A stretch of DNA of 8,442 bases from Candidatus Limimorpha equi (GTDB taxonomy: Bacteria; Bacteroidota; Bacteroidia; Bacteroidales; F082): contig JAGHSL010000304.1 in assembly GCA_018065885.1 (NCBI GenBank), positions 1 to 8,442 of the forward strand. Direction: 5' to 3'. The notes beneath the pieces are model-generated. The model saw only the letters and a program-made list of their open reading frames with translations, was not told the DNA's origin and did not search any database. Position 1 is the first letter of the stretch, and every line of letters starts with the position of its first letter. The translations under genes and the position numbers were made by a program. Of this stretch, positions 1 to 6,169 are shown piece by piece.

Positions 1-92
1 CCCAAAATCAAAGGCTGCTTCAATGCCTTTGAAATCACGGTGAAAACACCTGCCGCCATCATGATGACGGCCAAATCCATCACTAAATCCAT
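1..92 (-). CDS. Kef-like cation:proton antiporter (CPA2), N-terminal fragment cut by the window edge
   Basis: Reading the minus strand from an ATG at 92-90 gives 30 open codons that leave the window at position 1. The peptide begins MDLVMDLAVIMMAAG and ends LKQPLILG. A hydrophobic first helix followed by (K)LKQPxxLG is the characteristic start of CPA2/Kef-type monovalent cation:proton antiporters, whose first helix is followed by a QPxxLGY motif. The gene starts 28 nt after the stop of the CPA1 antiporter upstream, on the same strand, so it is probably the next gene of the same operon. An in-frame ATG at 80-78 is an alternative start. Only the first helix is visible, so ion specificity and any C-terminal TrkA_N/TrkA_C regulatory domains cannot be judged. 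The open frame and motif are seen; the family assignment is recognition from a short stretch. Confidence 0.72.
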   Translation of the reverse strand, partial: MDLVMDLAVIMMAAGVFTVISKALKQPLIL

Positions 93-120
93 TTTATTCT
101 ATTCTATTTTATTCTTCAAA

Positions 121-1725
121 TCAAATACTATTATTAATGAACAACACATCGTTGGCCCGAAGCACCGTTGCCCCATGGGGAATCAGCGTTTCTTCGCCAC
201 GACGAACCAAAAGCACTTGCGCCTTTTCGACGGGATAATGACGCAATTCCTGCCCGACATATTCGCTTCCAACCGGAATGGTTTCCTGCTTTACGATACA
301 TTCGCTCACACTCTTCGCAGCCTTAGTGCAGATGATTATGCGATCGCCTTCTAAAATCAACGTATGTCCGTTCGGAACGACTTTCTTTCCATCTTCACGG
401 CGTATCATGCAGAAAAGCACTTCCTTTGGAATGTCCAAATCCATTATTTGTTTTGAAATCCAATGATGACCCGACGGAATAACAAATTCAGAAAACTGCA
501 AGTCTGTTTCATCCTTAAAGTCGGTGAACGTCATCATGACATTTGAATTCTTGTCAATCAGTCCCAGTTTCTCAGCGGCAAAAGGAATCAAGGAACCCTG
601 CAAACCGATAGAAAGCAGTACGATGCAGAAAACGATATTGAAAATATCAAGTTGCAACACTCCGGCACCCGAAATGGCGACAATGGCAAACACAATGGAT
701 GCCGCACCACGCAAGCCGCATAGCGAAAGCAAAGCAATCTGCCGGAGACCATATTTCCTGCCAAAAGGCAAGAGCAAGACGGCCAAAGTGACAGGTCTGA
801 CAAGTATCAGCAAGGCCAGGAAAATCACCACTGCCGGCAAAATCGACCTGCCCAAATCGGCAGGATGTGCCAACAAACCGAGCATGAAGAAAATCAAGAC
901 CTGCATCAAGCCCGTAAAGCCATCGAAATAATGCACCATTTCCTTCTTGCCACGGAGTTCATGATTGCCAATGATGATACCGACGATATAGACGCTCAAA
1001 TAGCCATTGCCACCAAGCAGTGAAGGCAAGGCATAGGCAAAGACGGCAACTCCCATCAGGAAAAGCGAGTCGAAACCCGAAGTGGCGAAACTGATTCTAT
1101 TGAGCATATGAACAGCAAGTTGCGCAATGAGGCAGCCTAACAATGCGCCAATGCCAAGCTGAGCAAAAAGCATCCACACCACACGCCCAGCCGTGATGCC
1201 TCCATTCACTACCGAGAGCATGATAATGGTCATCATGTAGGAACACGGGTCGTTGGAGCCGCTTTCCATCTCCAACAAAGGAGCCATACCATTCTTGAGG
1301 CCTAACTTGCGCGAACGCAAAATGGAAAACACCGAGGCGGCATCAGTGGAAGATATGACGGAACCAATAAGCAACGACTCAACCCAATCCCATTGAAAAG
1401 CATAATGGCAGAACACACCGGTAAGGAGTGCCGTAAGAATAACTCCCACGGTGGCAAGCAACGCCGATTCGGTGACGACAGGCTTGGCCGAATCCCAACG
1501 GGTTCCGAAACCGCCGTAAAACATAATGAAAATCAGGGCTGCCGTGCTGATTTTTTCAGCCATGCCGAAATTCAGGATTTCAAGTTTCAGCAGACCGTGG
1601 TTGCCAAGCACAAGACCAAACAAAATGAAAGCCAACAAGACTGGCATTCCCACCTTGAACGAAGCATTGTTCAGGAATACGCAAATCAAAATGATCAAGG
1701 CAACGAATAACAGAAATGTGTTCAT
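121..1725 (-). CDS. nhaP2: NhaP2/CvrA-like potassium/proton antiporter (CPA1) with two C-terminal TrkA_C-type regions
   Basis: A 534-residue inner-membrane protein expected to exchange K+ (or Na+) for protons. Residues 1-385 are a Na+/H+ exchanger domain with about a dozen hydrophobic segments. The family signature is clear: STDAASVF at 126-133 and LEMESGSNDP at 151-160, which carries the ND pair of the ion site. The cytoplasmic tail has two TrkA_C (RCK_C)-like regions, about 408-468 and 482-534, each with the pattern of a p-G-h strand followed by G/N-D-h-h-h-I. These normally bind a nucleotide or other small ligand and gate transport. The length fits the NhaP2/CvrA family (E. coli about 578 residues). 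The start ATG lies 4 nt after the phosphatase stop, so translational coupling is likely. The symbol is by family resemblance only; Na+ versus K+ preference cannot be read from sequence. Confidence 0.9.
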   Translation of the reverse strand: MNTFLLFVALIILICVFLNNASFKVGMPVLLAFILFGLVLGNHGLLKLEILNFGMAEKISTAALIFIMFYGGFGTRWDSAKPVVTESALLATVGVILTALLTGVFCHYAFQWDWVESLLIGSVISSTDAASVFSILRSRKLGLKNGMAPLLEMESGSNDPCSYMMTIIMLSVVNGGITAGRVVWMLFAQLGIGALLGCLIAQLAVHMLNRISFATSGFDSLFLMGVAVFAYALPSLLGGNGYLSVYIVGIIIGNHELRGKKEMVHYFDGFTGLMQVLIFFMLGLLAHPADLGRSILPAVVIFLALLILVRPVTLAVLLLPFGRKYGLRQIALLSLCGLRGAASIVFAIVAISGAGVLQLDIFNIVFCIVLLSIGLQGSLIPFAAEKLGLIDKNSNVMMTFTDFKDETDLQFSEFVIPSGHHWISKQIMDLDIPKEVLFCMIRREDGKKVVPNGHTLILEGDRIIICTKAAKSVSECIVKQETIPVGSEYVGQELRHYPVEKAQVLLVRRGEETLIPHGATVLRANDVLFINNSI

Positions 1726-1729
1726 GGCT

Positions 1730-3622
1730 CTATTTCAACTTAATCGACATTATGGTGATATCATCATTCTGATCGTTCCCTGCGGTAAACTTCTGCACGT
1801 CGTCAAGCAAATTCCTACATGCGAGTTCCTCTCCCTCAATGTTATCACTCGATTTCGCCCAAGCCAAAAGGCGGTCGTTGCCATACTGCGACTTATCGAA
1901 ACGCTCAGCTTCCGAAACGCCGTCGGTATAGAGCACAAGGCGCGTCCCTTTATCCAAGACCAATTCCTGCTTTTCAAACTTGAAATCAGGGAATATACCT
2001 ATGGCAATGTTCGGTTTCTGCGGAAGGAAATAAGGCTCACTGCCATTGGCAGGAATCACCACAAGCGGATTGTGGCCTCCGTTGCAATAGGAAAGGTGTC
2101 CCGTTTCAAGATTCAGGCAGCCCATGAACAGCGTAACGAACATGCCCGACTCGTTGCCGTCGGCAATAGTATCATTAATCTTTCCCAGCACTTCGTCAAG
2201 CCCCTGCTCCGACCCCGAGATGAAACGCGAGAGGATTCGTGTAATGGACATGAACATGGCGGCAGGGACGCCCTTGCCCGACACATCGCCAATAGTGAAA
2301 TACAGCTTGTTGCCACGGACTACGAAATCGTACAGGTCGCCACCCACTTCCCTTGCAGGTTGCAGCAAGGCAAACAAATCGAAATCAGGACGTTGCGGGA
2401 AATTGCGTGGCACCATGTTTTGCTGAATGCCACGTGCAATGTTCAATTCACTCTCAAACCGCTCGTTCGAAGCCGTCGTCGATCTCAATTCCGAGATATA
2501 GTCATTCAGCGTAAACTGCATATAAGCGAAGGAATCACGCAAGCGGCGCATTTCATCGTTGGTTTCGACCTCGGCAAGCTGGGCATGGAAATTGCCTTTA
2601 GCCATATTCATGGCCGAAACGGTAAGCTCAGTGATAGGCTGCGTCAATTTTTTCACGGCATGGTGGCAGAAAATGAACAGGGCCAACAAGCCTAACAGAC
2701 ATACTGCAACCAAAACCGAATTCATCCTCGACACCTTTTCAAGCACATCACGATATTGGCATACGATTGCCGCCGTCCAGCCATTCTCCAAAGGGCCAAA
2801 CACTGCAAACGAAATCTTTCCTCCATTGTTGAATTGCATCACGCCTTTATGTCCGGCCATCATTTCCTTGACTATGTTTTGGATCTGCCTGTTGCCGGTC
2901 TTTTTTGCCGTAGTGTAAATTGTCTCATTCATCAGACCATTTTCAAAAGTCTGATTGATATAGCTGCCATTCTGACTAACCACTGTCAAGTAAGAATGTT
3001 CGTAAGGCTTAATCGAGCTGATTTTTTTCTCAATCCATCCCATGGGGATGTCAGCAGTAACGACCGCATACACAGCGCCCTGCTTGTTGAGCAAAGGATA
3101 ACTATAAGTCGATATGACGCAGTTGCTGCCGCCTTCATCAAAATACGGGTCACTCCAATAAGGTTTCTTGGTTTCGTAGGGAATGCGGAACCAGTCCATG
3201 GCGAAATAGTCATACGAATCGCTGCCTATCTGATCTGTAATCAATTCACCCCCCACATCCTTCGAATAAATCATGAAGTAATATTGAGTGGAATCGAAGG
3301 CAAAAGGAGCGTATGCCACCGAAGATCCGACAATATCAGCATCTTTCACCACGCCACCTGTCAGCACGCGCAAAGTATTCTCGTTACATTTCTGGCTCTT
3401 CAGGAACCAAGCCACATTGTTCACCTTTTCTTCAATAGGAACGAGTTTTTTCTCAATATCCTTAATGGAAGCATTCAGGATGTTTTGCGCCGAGCGTTTC
3501 GCTTCCTCGGCAATCAGCCGGTGCGACCAAAAGGCAACAACTGCAATGGAAGCAAGGAACAAGACCGAAACAACCAACAGGATACGCAGACTCAATCGCG
3601 TGGAAAATGACCTTCTTTTCAT
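1730..3622 (-). CDS. Membrane-anchored sensor phosphatase: Cache - HAMP - PP2C/SpoIIE (RsbU-like)
   Basis: A 630-residue Ser/Thr protein phosphatase expected to dephosphorylate a STAS antagonist in response to an extracytoplasmic signal. Layout: TM1 at 13-33; a periplasmic double-Cache-like domain at about 36-295, with DWFRIPYETKKPYWSDPY at 143-160 being typical of Cache folds; TM2 at 301-320; HAMP at 322-375; a signalling-helix linker at 376-403; and a PP2C/SpoIIE catalytic domain at about 412-630. The metal-binding acidic residues of the PP2C family are in place: GGDLYDF (427-433), GDVSGKG (445-451), YTDG (565-568) and NDD (619-621). The catalytic domain therefore looks intact. It is the third component, with the kinase (4866-5264) and STAS protein (4554-4856), of a partner-switching circuit. 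It starts 16 nt after the lipid-kinase stop. The ligand of the Cache domain is unknown. The domain order is read from sequence; the substrate is inferred from gene context. Confidence 0.93.
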   Translation of the reverse strand: MKRRSFSTRLSLRILLVVSVLFLASIAVVAFWSHRLIAEEAKRSAQNILNASIKDIEKKLVPIEEKVNNVAWFLKSQKCNENTLRVLTGGVVKDADIVGSSVAYAPFAFDSTQYYFMIYSKDVGGELITDQIGSDSYDYFAMDWFRIPYETKKPYWSDPYFDEGGSNCVISTYSYPLLNKQGAVYAVVTADIPMGWIEKKISSIKPYEHSYLTVVSQNGSYINQTFENGLMNETIYTTAKKTGNRQIQNIVKEMMAGHKGVMQFNNGGKISFAVFGPLENGWTAAIVCQYRDVLEKVSRMNSVLVAVCLLGLLALFIFCHHAVKKLTQPITELTVSAMNMAKGNFHAQLAEVETNDEMRRLRDSFAYMQFTLNDYISELRSTTASNERFESELNIARGIQQNMVPRNFPQRPDFDLFALLQPAREVGGDLYDFVVRGNKLYFTIGDVSGKGVPAAMFMSITRILSRFISGSEQGLDEVLGKINDTIADGNESGMFVTLFMGCLNLETGHLSYCNGGHNPLVVIPANGSEPYFLPQKPNIAIGIFPDFKFEKQELVLDKGTRLVLYTDGVSEAERFDKSQYGNDRLLAWAKSSDNIEGEELACRNLLDDVQKFTAGNDQNDDITIMSIKLK

Positions 3623-3638
3623 CGTCTTTCAATGGGTA

Positions 3639-4547
3639 TTAATTTGGCAAAACCAGTTTTACAGCCTTTGGCAAAATATCGAAACTGAACTTGGTGCCCG
3701 GAAGCATTTCTCCATCGATGCACAGTTCTATCATTTTCGGAGAAGAAACCTCAACATGCTTGACCTGACGGTAGATAATCTTATTCTTGAAGCTCTTGCT
3801 TTCCAAATGTACACCTTTTTTATAAATAGGCATCAACCGCAAAAAGCCGAGCAAGGTCAGAGGCTTAATGAAACAGACATCCATCAGGCCATCGTCCATG
3901 ACTGAAAGCGGTGCGCAACGAAAGCCACCGCCTACATATTGCCCGTTGCAAACCGCGCACAGCAACATGAAGCGACGGCCTAACCTTTCGCCATCGGCAA
4001 CGACCTTTATCCTATTGAAGCGGGCTGTAAGAATGGCATGGGCAATTCCCCATTCATACGGATTTTCCCGCCCATCTTCCAGATATTCGTTGGCTACGGA
4101 GCCTGCAACGGAATCGAAGCCGAAATCGCACACATTCAGCGAATAGCTGTCGTTGATCTTGATGATGTCGACTTCCTTGATGCTTCCTTTCAGCAACGCC
4201 TTGATGTCGGTGAAATCCTTGTCGGGGAAACATTTCACGAAATCGTTTCCAGTTTCACCCAACTTGATGATGGCCATGCATTTGTTGCCGAACCCAACGA
4301 TTCCTGAAGCCACCTCACCGATGGTACGGTCGCCACCGCAAGCCACGAAACAAACCCTTTCGTTAGGGTGCAAATCGCTATAGATGCGCACCACACGGGT
4401 GCCATCGCCGATGCCTTTTGTCACATACACATCGACGATGTCGCCATTTTCCTCAAAATATGGCCTTGCCGCCTCAATGTTTTTCTTAAGCAGTTCAGTG
4501 TTTGAGGTTATTTCTTTTCTTCCGTTGATGATGAAATAGTATTTCAT
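3639..4547 (-). CDS. Diacylglycerol kinase-family (YegS/BmrU-like) lipid kinase with an altered GGDGT motif
   Basis: About 302 residues, matching the two-domain DAGK/YegS/BmrU/sphingosine kinase superfamily, which phosphorylates lipid hydroxyls with ATP. In the numbering that counts a GTG at 4550 as residue 1, the landmarks are CGGDRT (71-76) followed by IGEVASG, GETGNDF (98-104) in place of the usual GTGNDF, GGGFRCAPLSVMDDGLMDV (207-225) and IDGE (278-281). The C-terminal substrate domain is well preserved. The odd point is GGDRT: the family has GGDGT, whose Gly after Asp lies in the nucleotide-binding loop. Activity or donor specificity may therefore be changed. ATG at 4547 is preferred over the adjacent GTG at 4550, giving a 6-nt gap after the STAS stop. 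It sits inside the partner-switching operon between the STAS gene and the phosphatase gene. The superfamily is clear; substrate and activity are unknown. Confidence 0.85.
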   Translation of the reverse strand: MKYYFIINGRKEITSNTELLKKNIEAARPYFEENGDIVDVYVTKGIGDGTRVVRIYSDLHPNERVCFVACGGDRTIGEVASGIVGFGNKCMAIIKLGETGNDFVKCFPDKDFTDIKALLKGSIKEVDIIKINDSYSLNVCDFGFDSVAGSVANEYLEDGRENPYEWGIAHAILTARFNRIKVVADGERLGRRFMLLCAVCNGQYVGGGFRCAPLSVMDDGLMDVCFIKPLTLLGFLRLMPIYKKGVHLESKSFKNKIIYRQVKHVEVSSPKMIELCIDGEMLPGTKFSFDILPKAVKLVLPN

Positions 4548-4553
4548 CACAAA

Positions 4554-4856
4554 TCAGATTATGGTTATGATGTTCGAGAAGCCTGTGATGTCGAAAATCT
4601 CTTTCACCTGAGGCTTCATGTTTTTCATGATCATCTTGCCTTGACGGGCATTAACGTTTTTCTGAAGCATAAGGAACAATCGCAGACCTTGGGAAGAAGT
4701 ATACTCCATGTCGGTGCAGTCAAATTCAATGTCGGGTTTATCCATATTCATCAGAGGCGCAATGTCTTGCTGGAATCTATCCGCATTGGTTGTGTCGAGC
4801 CTGCCATTCAAAACCACCATGGTCTTGTCAGCTTCTTGTGTAATAATAACGTCCAT
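4554..4856 (-). CDS. STAS-domain anti-sigma factor antagonist (RsbV/SpoIIAA-like)
   Basis: A 100-residue single-domain STAS protein, the usual size for SpoIIAA/RsbV-type antagonists. The N-terminal strands (MDVIITQEADKTMVVLNGRLD) lead to the signature YTSSQGLRLFL at 52-62. By alignment with the DSSGLG of SpoIIAA, Ser55 is the expected phosphorylation site. In this family the unphosphorylated protein binds and sequesters its partner kinase, while the phosphorylated form releases it. The partner kinase is encoded immediately upstream (9-nt gap) and the cognate-type phosphatase two genes downstream, so all three parts of a partner switch are present. The start ATG at 4856 follows an AT-rich spacer without an obvious Shine-Dalgarno, as is common in Bacteroidota. 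Family assignment is strong; the regulated target is not visible here. Confidence 0.92.
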   Translation of the reverse strand: MDVIITQEADKTMVVLNGRLDTTNADRFQQDIAPLMNMDKPDIEFDCTDMEYTSSQGLRLFLMLQKNVNARQGKMIMKNMKPQVKEIFDITGFSNIITII

Positions 4857-4865
4857 TTTATTTGA

Positions 4866-5264
4866 TTAATTGATGTTTTTCTTCATTGTTAGTTTGTTTC
4901 TTCCATTTTCATAGGCATACGCCATTTCGTCCATCAGCTGTTTGCACAGGAAAATGCCCAAGCCGCCTATAGGACGGTCTTCCGCTGAAAGGGTAATGTC
5001 AGGATCATCCTTGTCGAGGGGATTAAACGGTTTCCCTGAATCCTCCAAAGTTATAAACAGTTCATTTCCTTTGATATAAGTTCCTACTTCCACAAAGCCG
5101 TTACCGCCTTCGTAGGCATAGTCGACGACATTTTCAACAGCTTCCTCAATGCACAAACGCAGTTTGAAACGAAGCTCATCATTCAGCGGCATATCATCGG
5201 AAGCCATCAGAGCCTCAATGATTTGCGCTGTTTTTCCAGCTATTGGTTCAAATCTCACTTTCAT
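4866..5264 (-). CDS. GHKL ATP-binding anti-sigma-factor-like Ser/Thr kinase (RsbW/SpoIIAB-like)
   Basis: A 132-residue HATPase_c_2-type kinase, expected to phosphorylate the STAS protein encoded next to it and, in well-studied systems, to bind a sigma factor or another target. The Bergerat-fold boxes are visible: N box EEAVENVVDYAY (40-51, with Glu41 and Asn45), G1 box EDSGKPFNP (74-82, with Asp75 and Gly77) and G2 box GGLGIFL (100-106). The start at ATG 5264 is chosen because MKVRFEPIAG begins the fold. The frame is open about 120 codons further upstream, but that extension translates intergenic sequence, including a MITE-like element, and would place the predicted promoter inside the gene. 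It is the first gene of the operon. Bacteroidota lack a SigB-type regulon as far as known, so the binding target is an open question. Confidence 0.9.
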   Translation of the reverse strand: MKVRFEPIAGKTAQIIEALMASDDMPLNDELRFKLRLCIEEAVENVVDYAYEGGNGFVEVGTYIKGNELFITLEDSGKPFNPLDKDDPDITLSAEDRPIGGLGIFLCKQLMDEMAYAYENGRNKLTMKKNIN

Positions 5265-5281
5265 ACTGATAGATTTTTTTG

Positions 5282-5289
5282 CAAAAATA
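5282..5289 (-). promoter_or_regulatory. Candidate -7 promoter element of the kinase-to-antiporter operon
   Basis: On the minus strand the sequence TATTTTTG (followed by C) matches the Bacteroidota -7 consensus TAnnTTTG and ends 17 nt before the ATG at 5264. This would give a leader of only about 10 nt. No convincing -33 TTTG was found at the usual spacing, so the call rests on the -7 match and position. AT-rich DNA produces such matches by chance. Confidence 0.45.
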
Positions 5290-5374
5290 TATAATTTAGG
5301 CGAATGCTTTGCATAAAGCGAGAGATTTAGTGAGAATTTTAAAAAAAAACGGCAAAACCTTGGCCAAAACACGC

Positions 5375-5617
5375 TTATGCAATGGCAACTATATACTTTT
5401 TGACCCATGTTGATTGTCAAAGCCTTGTCAATTGTTGGGCAGCATCTCGGAGAGATGCGATTTCTGTTACCCCATACGTAGTGTGGGGCATGTGCATAAC
5501 CCTTAGATATGATGGACGGCGCTACCCTACACTCCGCTACGCTCGTATAGGGTAACAGAAATGTGACCTCTTCGAGGTCGGCGGGTCTAATAATATTATA
5601 TAGTTGCTTATGCAATG
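5375..5617. mobile_element. MITE-like element of 223 bp (5385-5607) with its 10-bp target duplication
   Basis: The element core is 5385-5607. Its ends are perfect 11-bp terminal inverted repeats, GCAACTATATA (5385-5395) and TATATAGTTGC (5597-5607). Immediately outside each end lies the same 10-bp direct repeat TTATGCAATG (5375-5384 and 5608-5617), as expected of a target-site duplication. An imperfect GACCC match further in at both ends suggests longer degenerate terminal repeats. The element contains no transposase gene, so it would have to be mobilised in trans. Its interior is built of nested inverted repeats. The transposase family is not assigned. An alternative is an REP/BIME-like structured element whose flanking repeats are coincidental, but perfect repeats adjoining perfect inverted ends make insertion the simpler reading. 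Confidence 0.72.
5442..5579. repeat. Nested inverted repeats and hairpins inside the MITE-like element
   Basis: Five dyads are visible. Hairpin A: GCATCTC (5442-5448) / GAGATGC (5452-5458), 3-nt loop. A long arm pair: ATTTCTGTTACCC (5460-5472) and its exact 13-bp complement GGGTAACAGAAAT (5550-5562). Within that, hairpin B: CCCCATAC (5470-5477) / GTGTGGGG (5481-5488), one G-T wobble. Hairpin C: ACCCTACAC (5524-5532) / GTATAGGGT (5545-5553), one mismatch. Hairpin D: GACCTC (5565-5570) / GAGGTC (5574-5579). The 13-bp arm and hairpins B and C share bases, so they are alternative folds (one long stem versus two local hairpins). Confidence 0.8.
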
Positions 5618-6071
5618 ACCTCAAACCCCTTCAACCTGTCGGAGGTGTTGCATCAAGACCATCGACCCCGTTGAACCTGTCGGAGGTGTGTGATGAAGAC
5701 CTCAAACCCCTTCAACCGGGTCAAAGGTGTGTGATAGAGACTTTTCACCCCCTTTTATCGGTCATTTTGTCATATATCGACATCAAAAAGGGCCTTCAAC
5801 CTGGTTTTCGGTCGCTTTGCGTGACCAAAAGCCCCGTTAAACCTGTCAATTAGTCATGTACAGACATGTTTTACCCCCTTCAACCTGGTCAAAGGTGTTG
5901 CATCAAGACCATTTGACCCCTTCAACCTATCAAAGGGTGTTGCACCAAGACCATCGACCCCGTTGAACCTGGTCAAAGGTGTTGCATCAAGACCATCTAC
6001 CCCGTTCAACCTGTCGGAGGTGTGTGACGGAGACTTCAAACCCCTTCAACCTGTCGGAGGTGTTGCATCAA
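5617..6071. repeat. Tandem array of eleven 40-44-nt units, intergenic
   Basis: Each unit begins with GAC, at 5617, 5657, 5698, 5739, 5779, 5823, 5863, 5907, 5949, 5991 and 6032; the next GAC is at 6072. Lengths are 40, 41, 41, 40, 44, 40, 44, 42, 42, 41 and 40 nt. A typical unit has GACC, four variable bases, ACCCC(T/G)T(T/C)(C/G)AACCTG, then a GTCGG or GGTCAA-type loop, AGGTGTTGCATCAA. Units 1 and 11 are 39/40 identical, while the middle units 4-6 (5739-5862) are much degraded. Lengths not divisible by three and stops in several frames argue against coding. Units are contiguous with no unique spacers, so this is not a CRISPR. The function is unknown. Confidence 0.85.
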
Positions 6072-6125
6072 GACTAATTTTCGTTGCCCGATAAACTTTT
6101 AGAGGACTCCAATGCAAATTTATCG

Positions 6126-6133
6126 TACTTTTG
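6126..6133 (+). promoter_or_regulatory. Candidate -7 promoter element of the BspA-like gene
   Basis: TACTTTTG followed by CCGCC matches the Bacteroidota -7 consensus TAnnTTTG and lies 36 nt upstream of the ATG at 6170, giving a leader of about 30 nt. A -33 element is not obvious; TTTTAG at 6097 is too far upstream for the usual spacing. It sits just beyond the right end of the tandem repeat array. Confidence 0.5.
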
Positions 6134-6169
6134 CCGCCAATTTTGAAAAATATAAAAATAATATCAATA

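Larger units (their letters stand above)
5265..6169. other. Divergent intergenic region of about 900 nt, non-coding
   Basis: This region separates the minus-strand operon from the plus-strand BspA-like gene. It contains, in order: an AT-rich operon promoter region (5265-5374), a MITE-like element with flanking direct repeats (5375-5617), an 11-unit tandem repeat array (5617-6071), and a short promoter region for the downstream gene (6075-6169). No tRNA, rRNA or convincing coding sequence was seen. The short open frames across it are low-complexity translations of the repeats and have no recognisable domain. Confidence 0.8.

Noticed and set aside
1526..2695. Long plus-strand frame (389 residues) opposite the phosphatase and antiporter
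   Set aside because: It is antisense to two well-supported genes with intact motifs, has no domain features, and is rich in His, Arg and Gln as expected of a complement-strand shadow. The same applies to 2756-3610 and 3288-3905.
5565..5579. Rho-independent terminator at GACCTC-TTC-GAGGTC
   Set aside because: The hairpin has no following T run on either strand and is not placed downstream of a gene. It is one of the internal dyads of the MITE-like element.
5265..5624. N-terminal extension of the GHKL kinase to a start at 5624 (252-residue reading)
   Set aside because: The extra 120 residues translate the AT-rich promoter region and the MITE-like element, show no domain, and would bury the candidate -7 element. 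The fold begins at the ATG at 5264.
5563..5853. Plus-strand 96-residue reading frame
   Set aside because: It spans the end of the MITE-like element and the first array units, has no recognisable domain and no promoter, and its composition follows the DNA repeat.
5854..6039. Minus-strand small protein with a 14-residue repeat
   Set aside because: Three neighbouring array units happen to be about 42 nt long, so the repeat shows up as a short peptide period. Other units are 40, 41 or 44 nt and break the frame. It is a by-product of the DNA array.
5617..6071. CRISPR array
   Set aside because: Units are contiguous 40-44-nt tandem copies. The supposed spacers are themselves repeated, and no cas gene is present.
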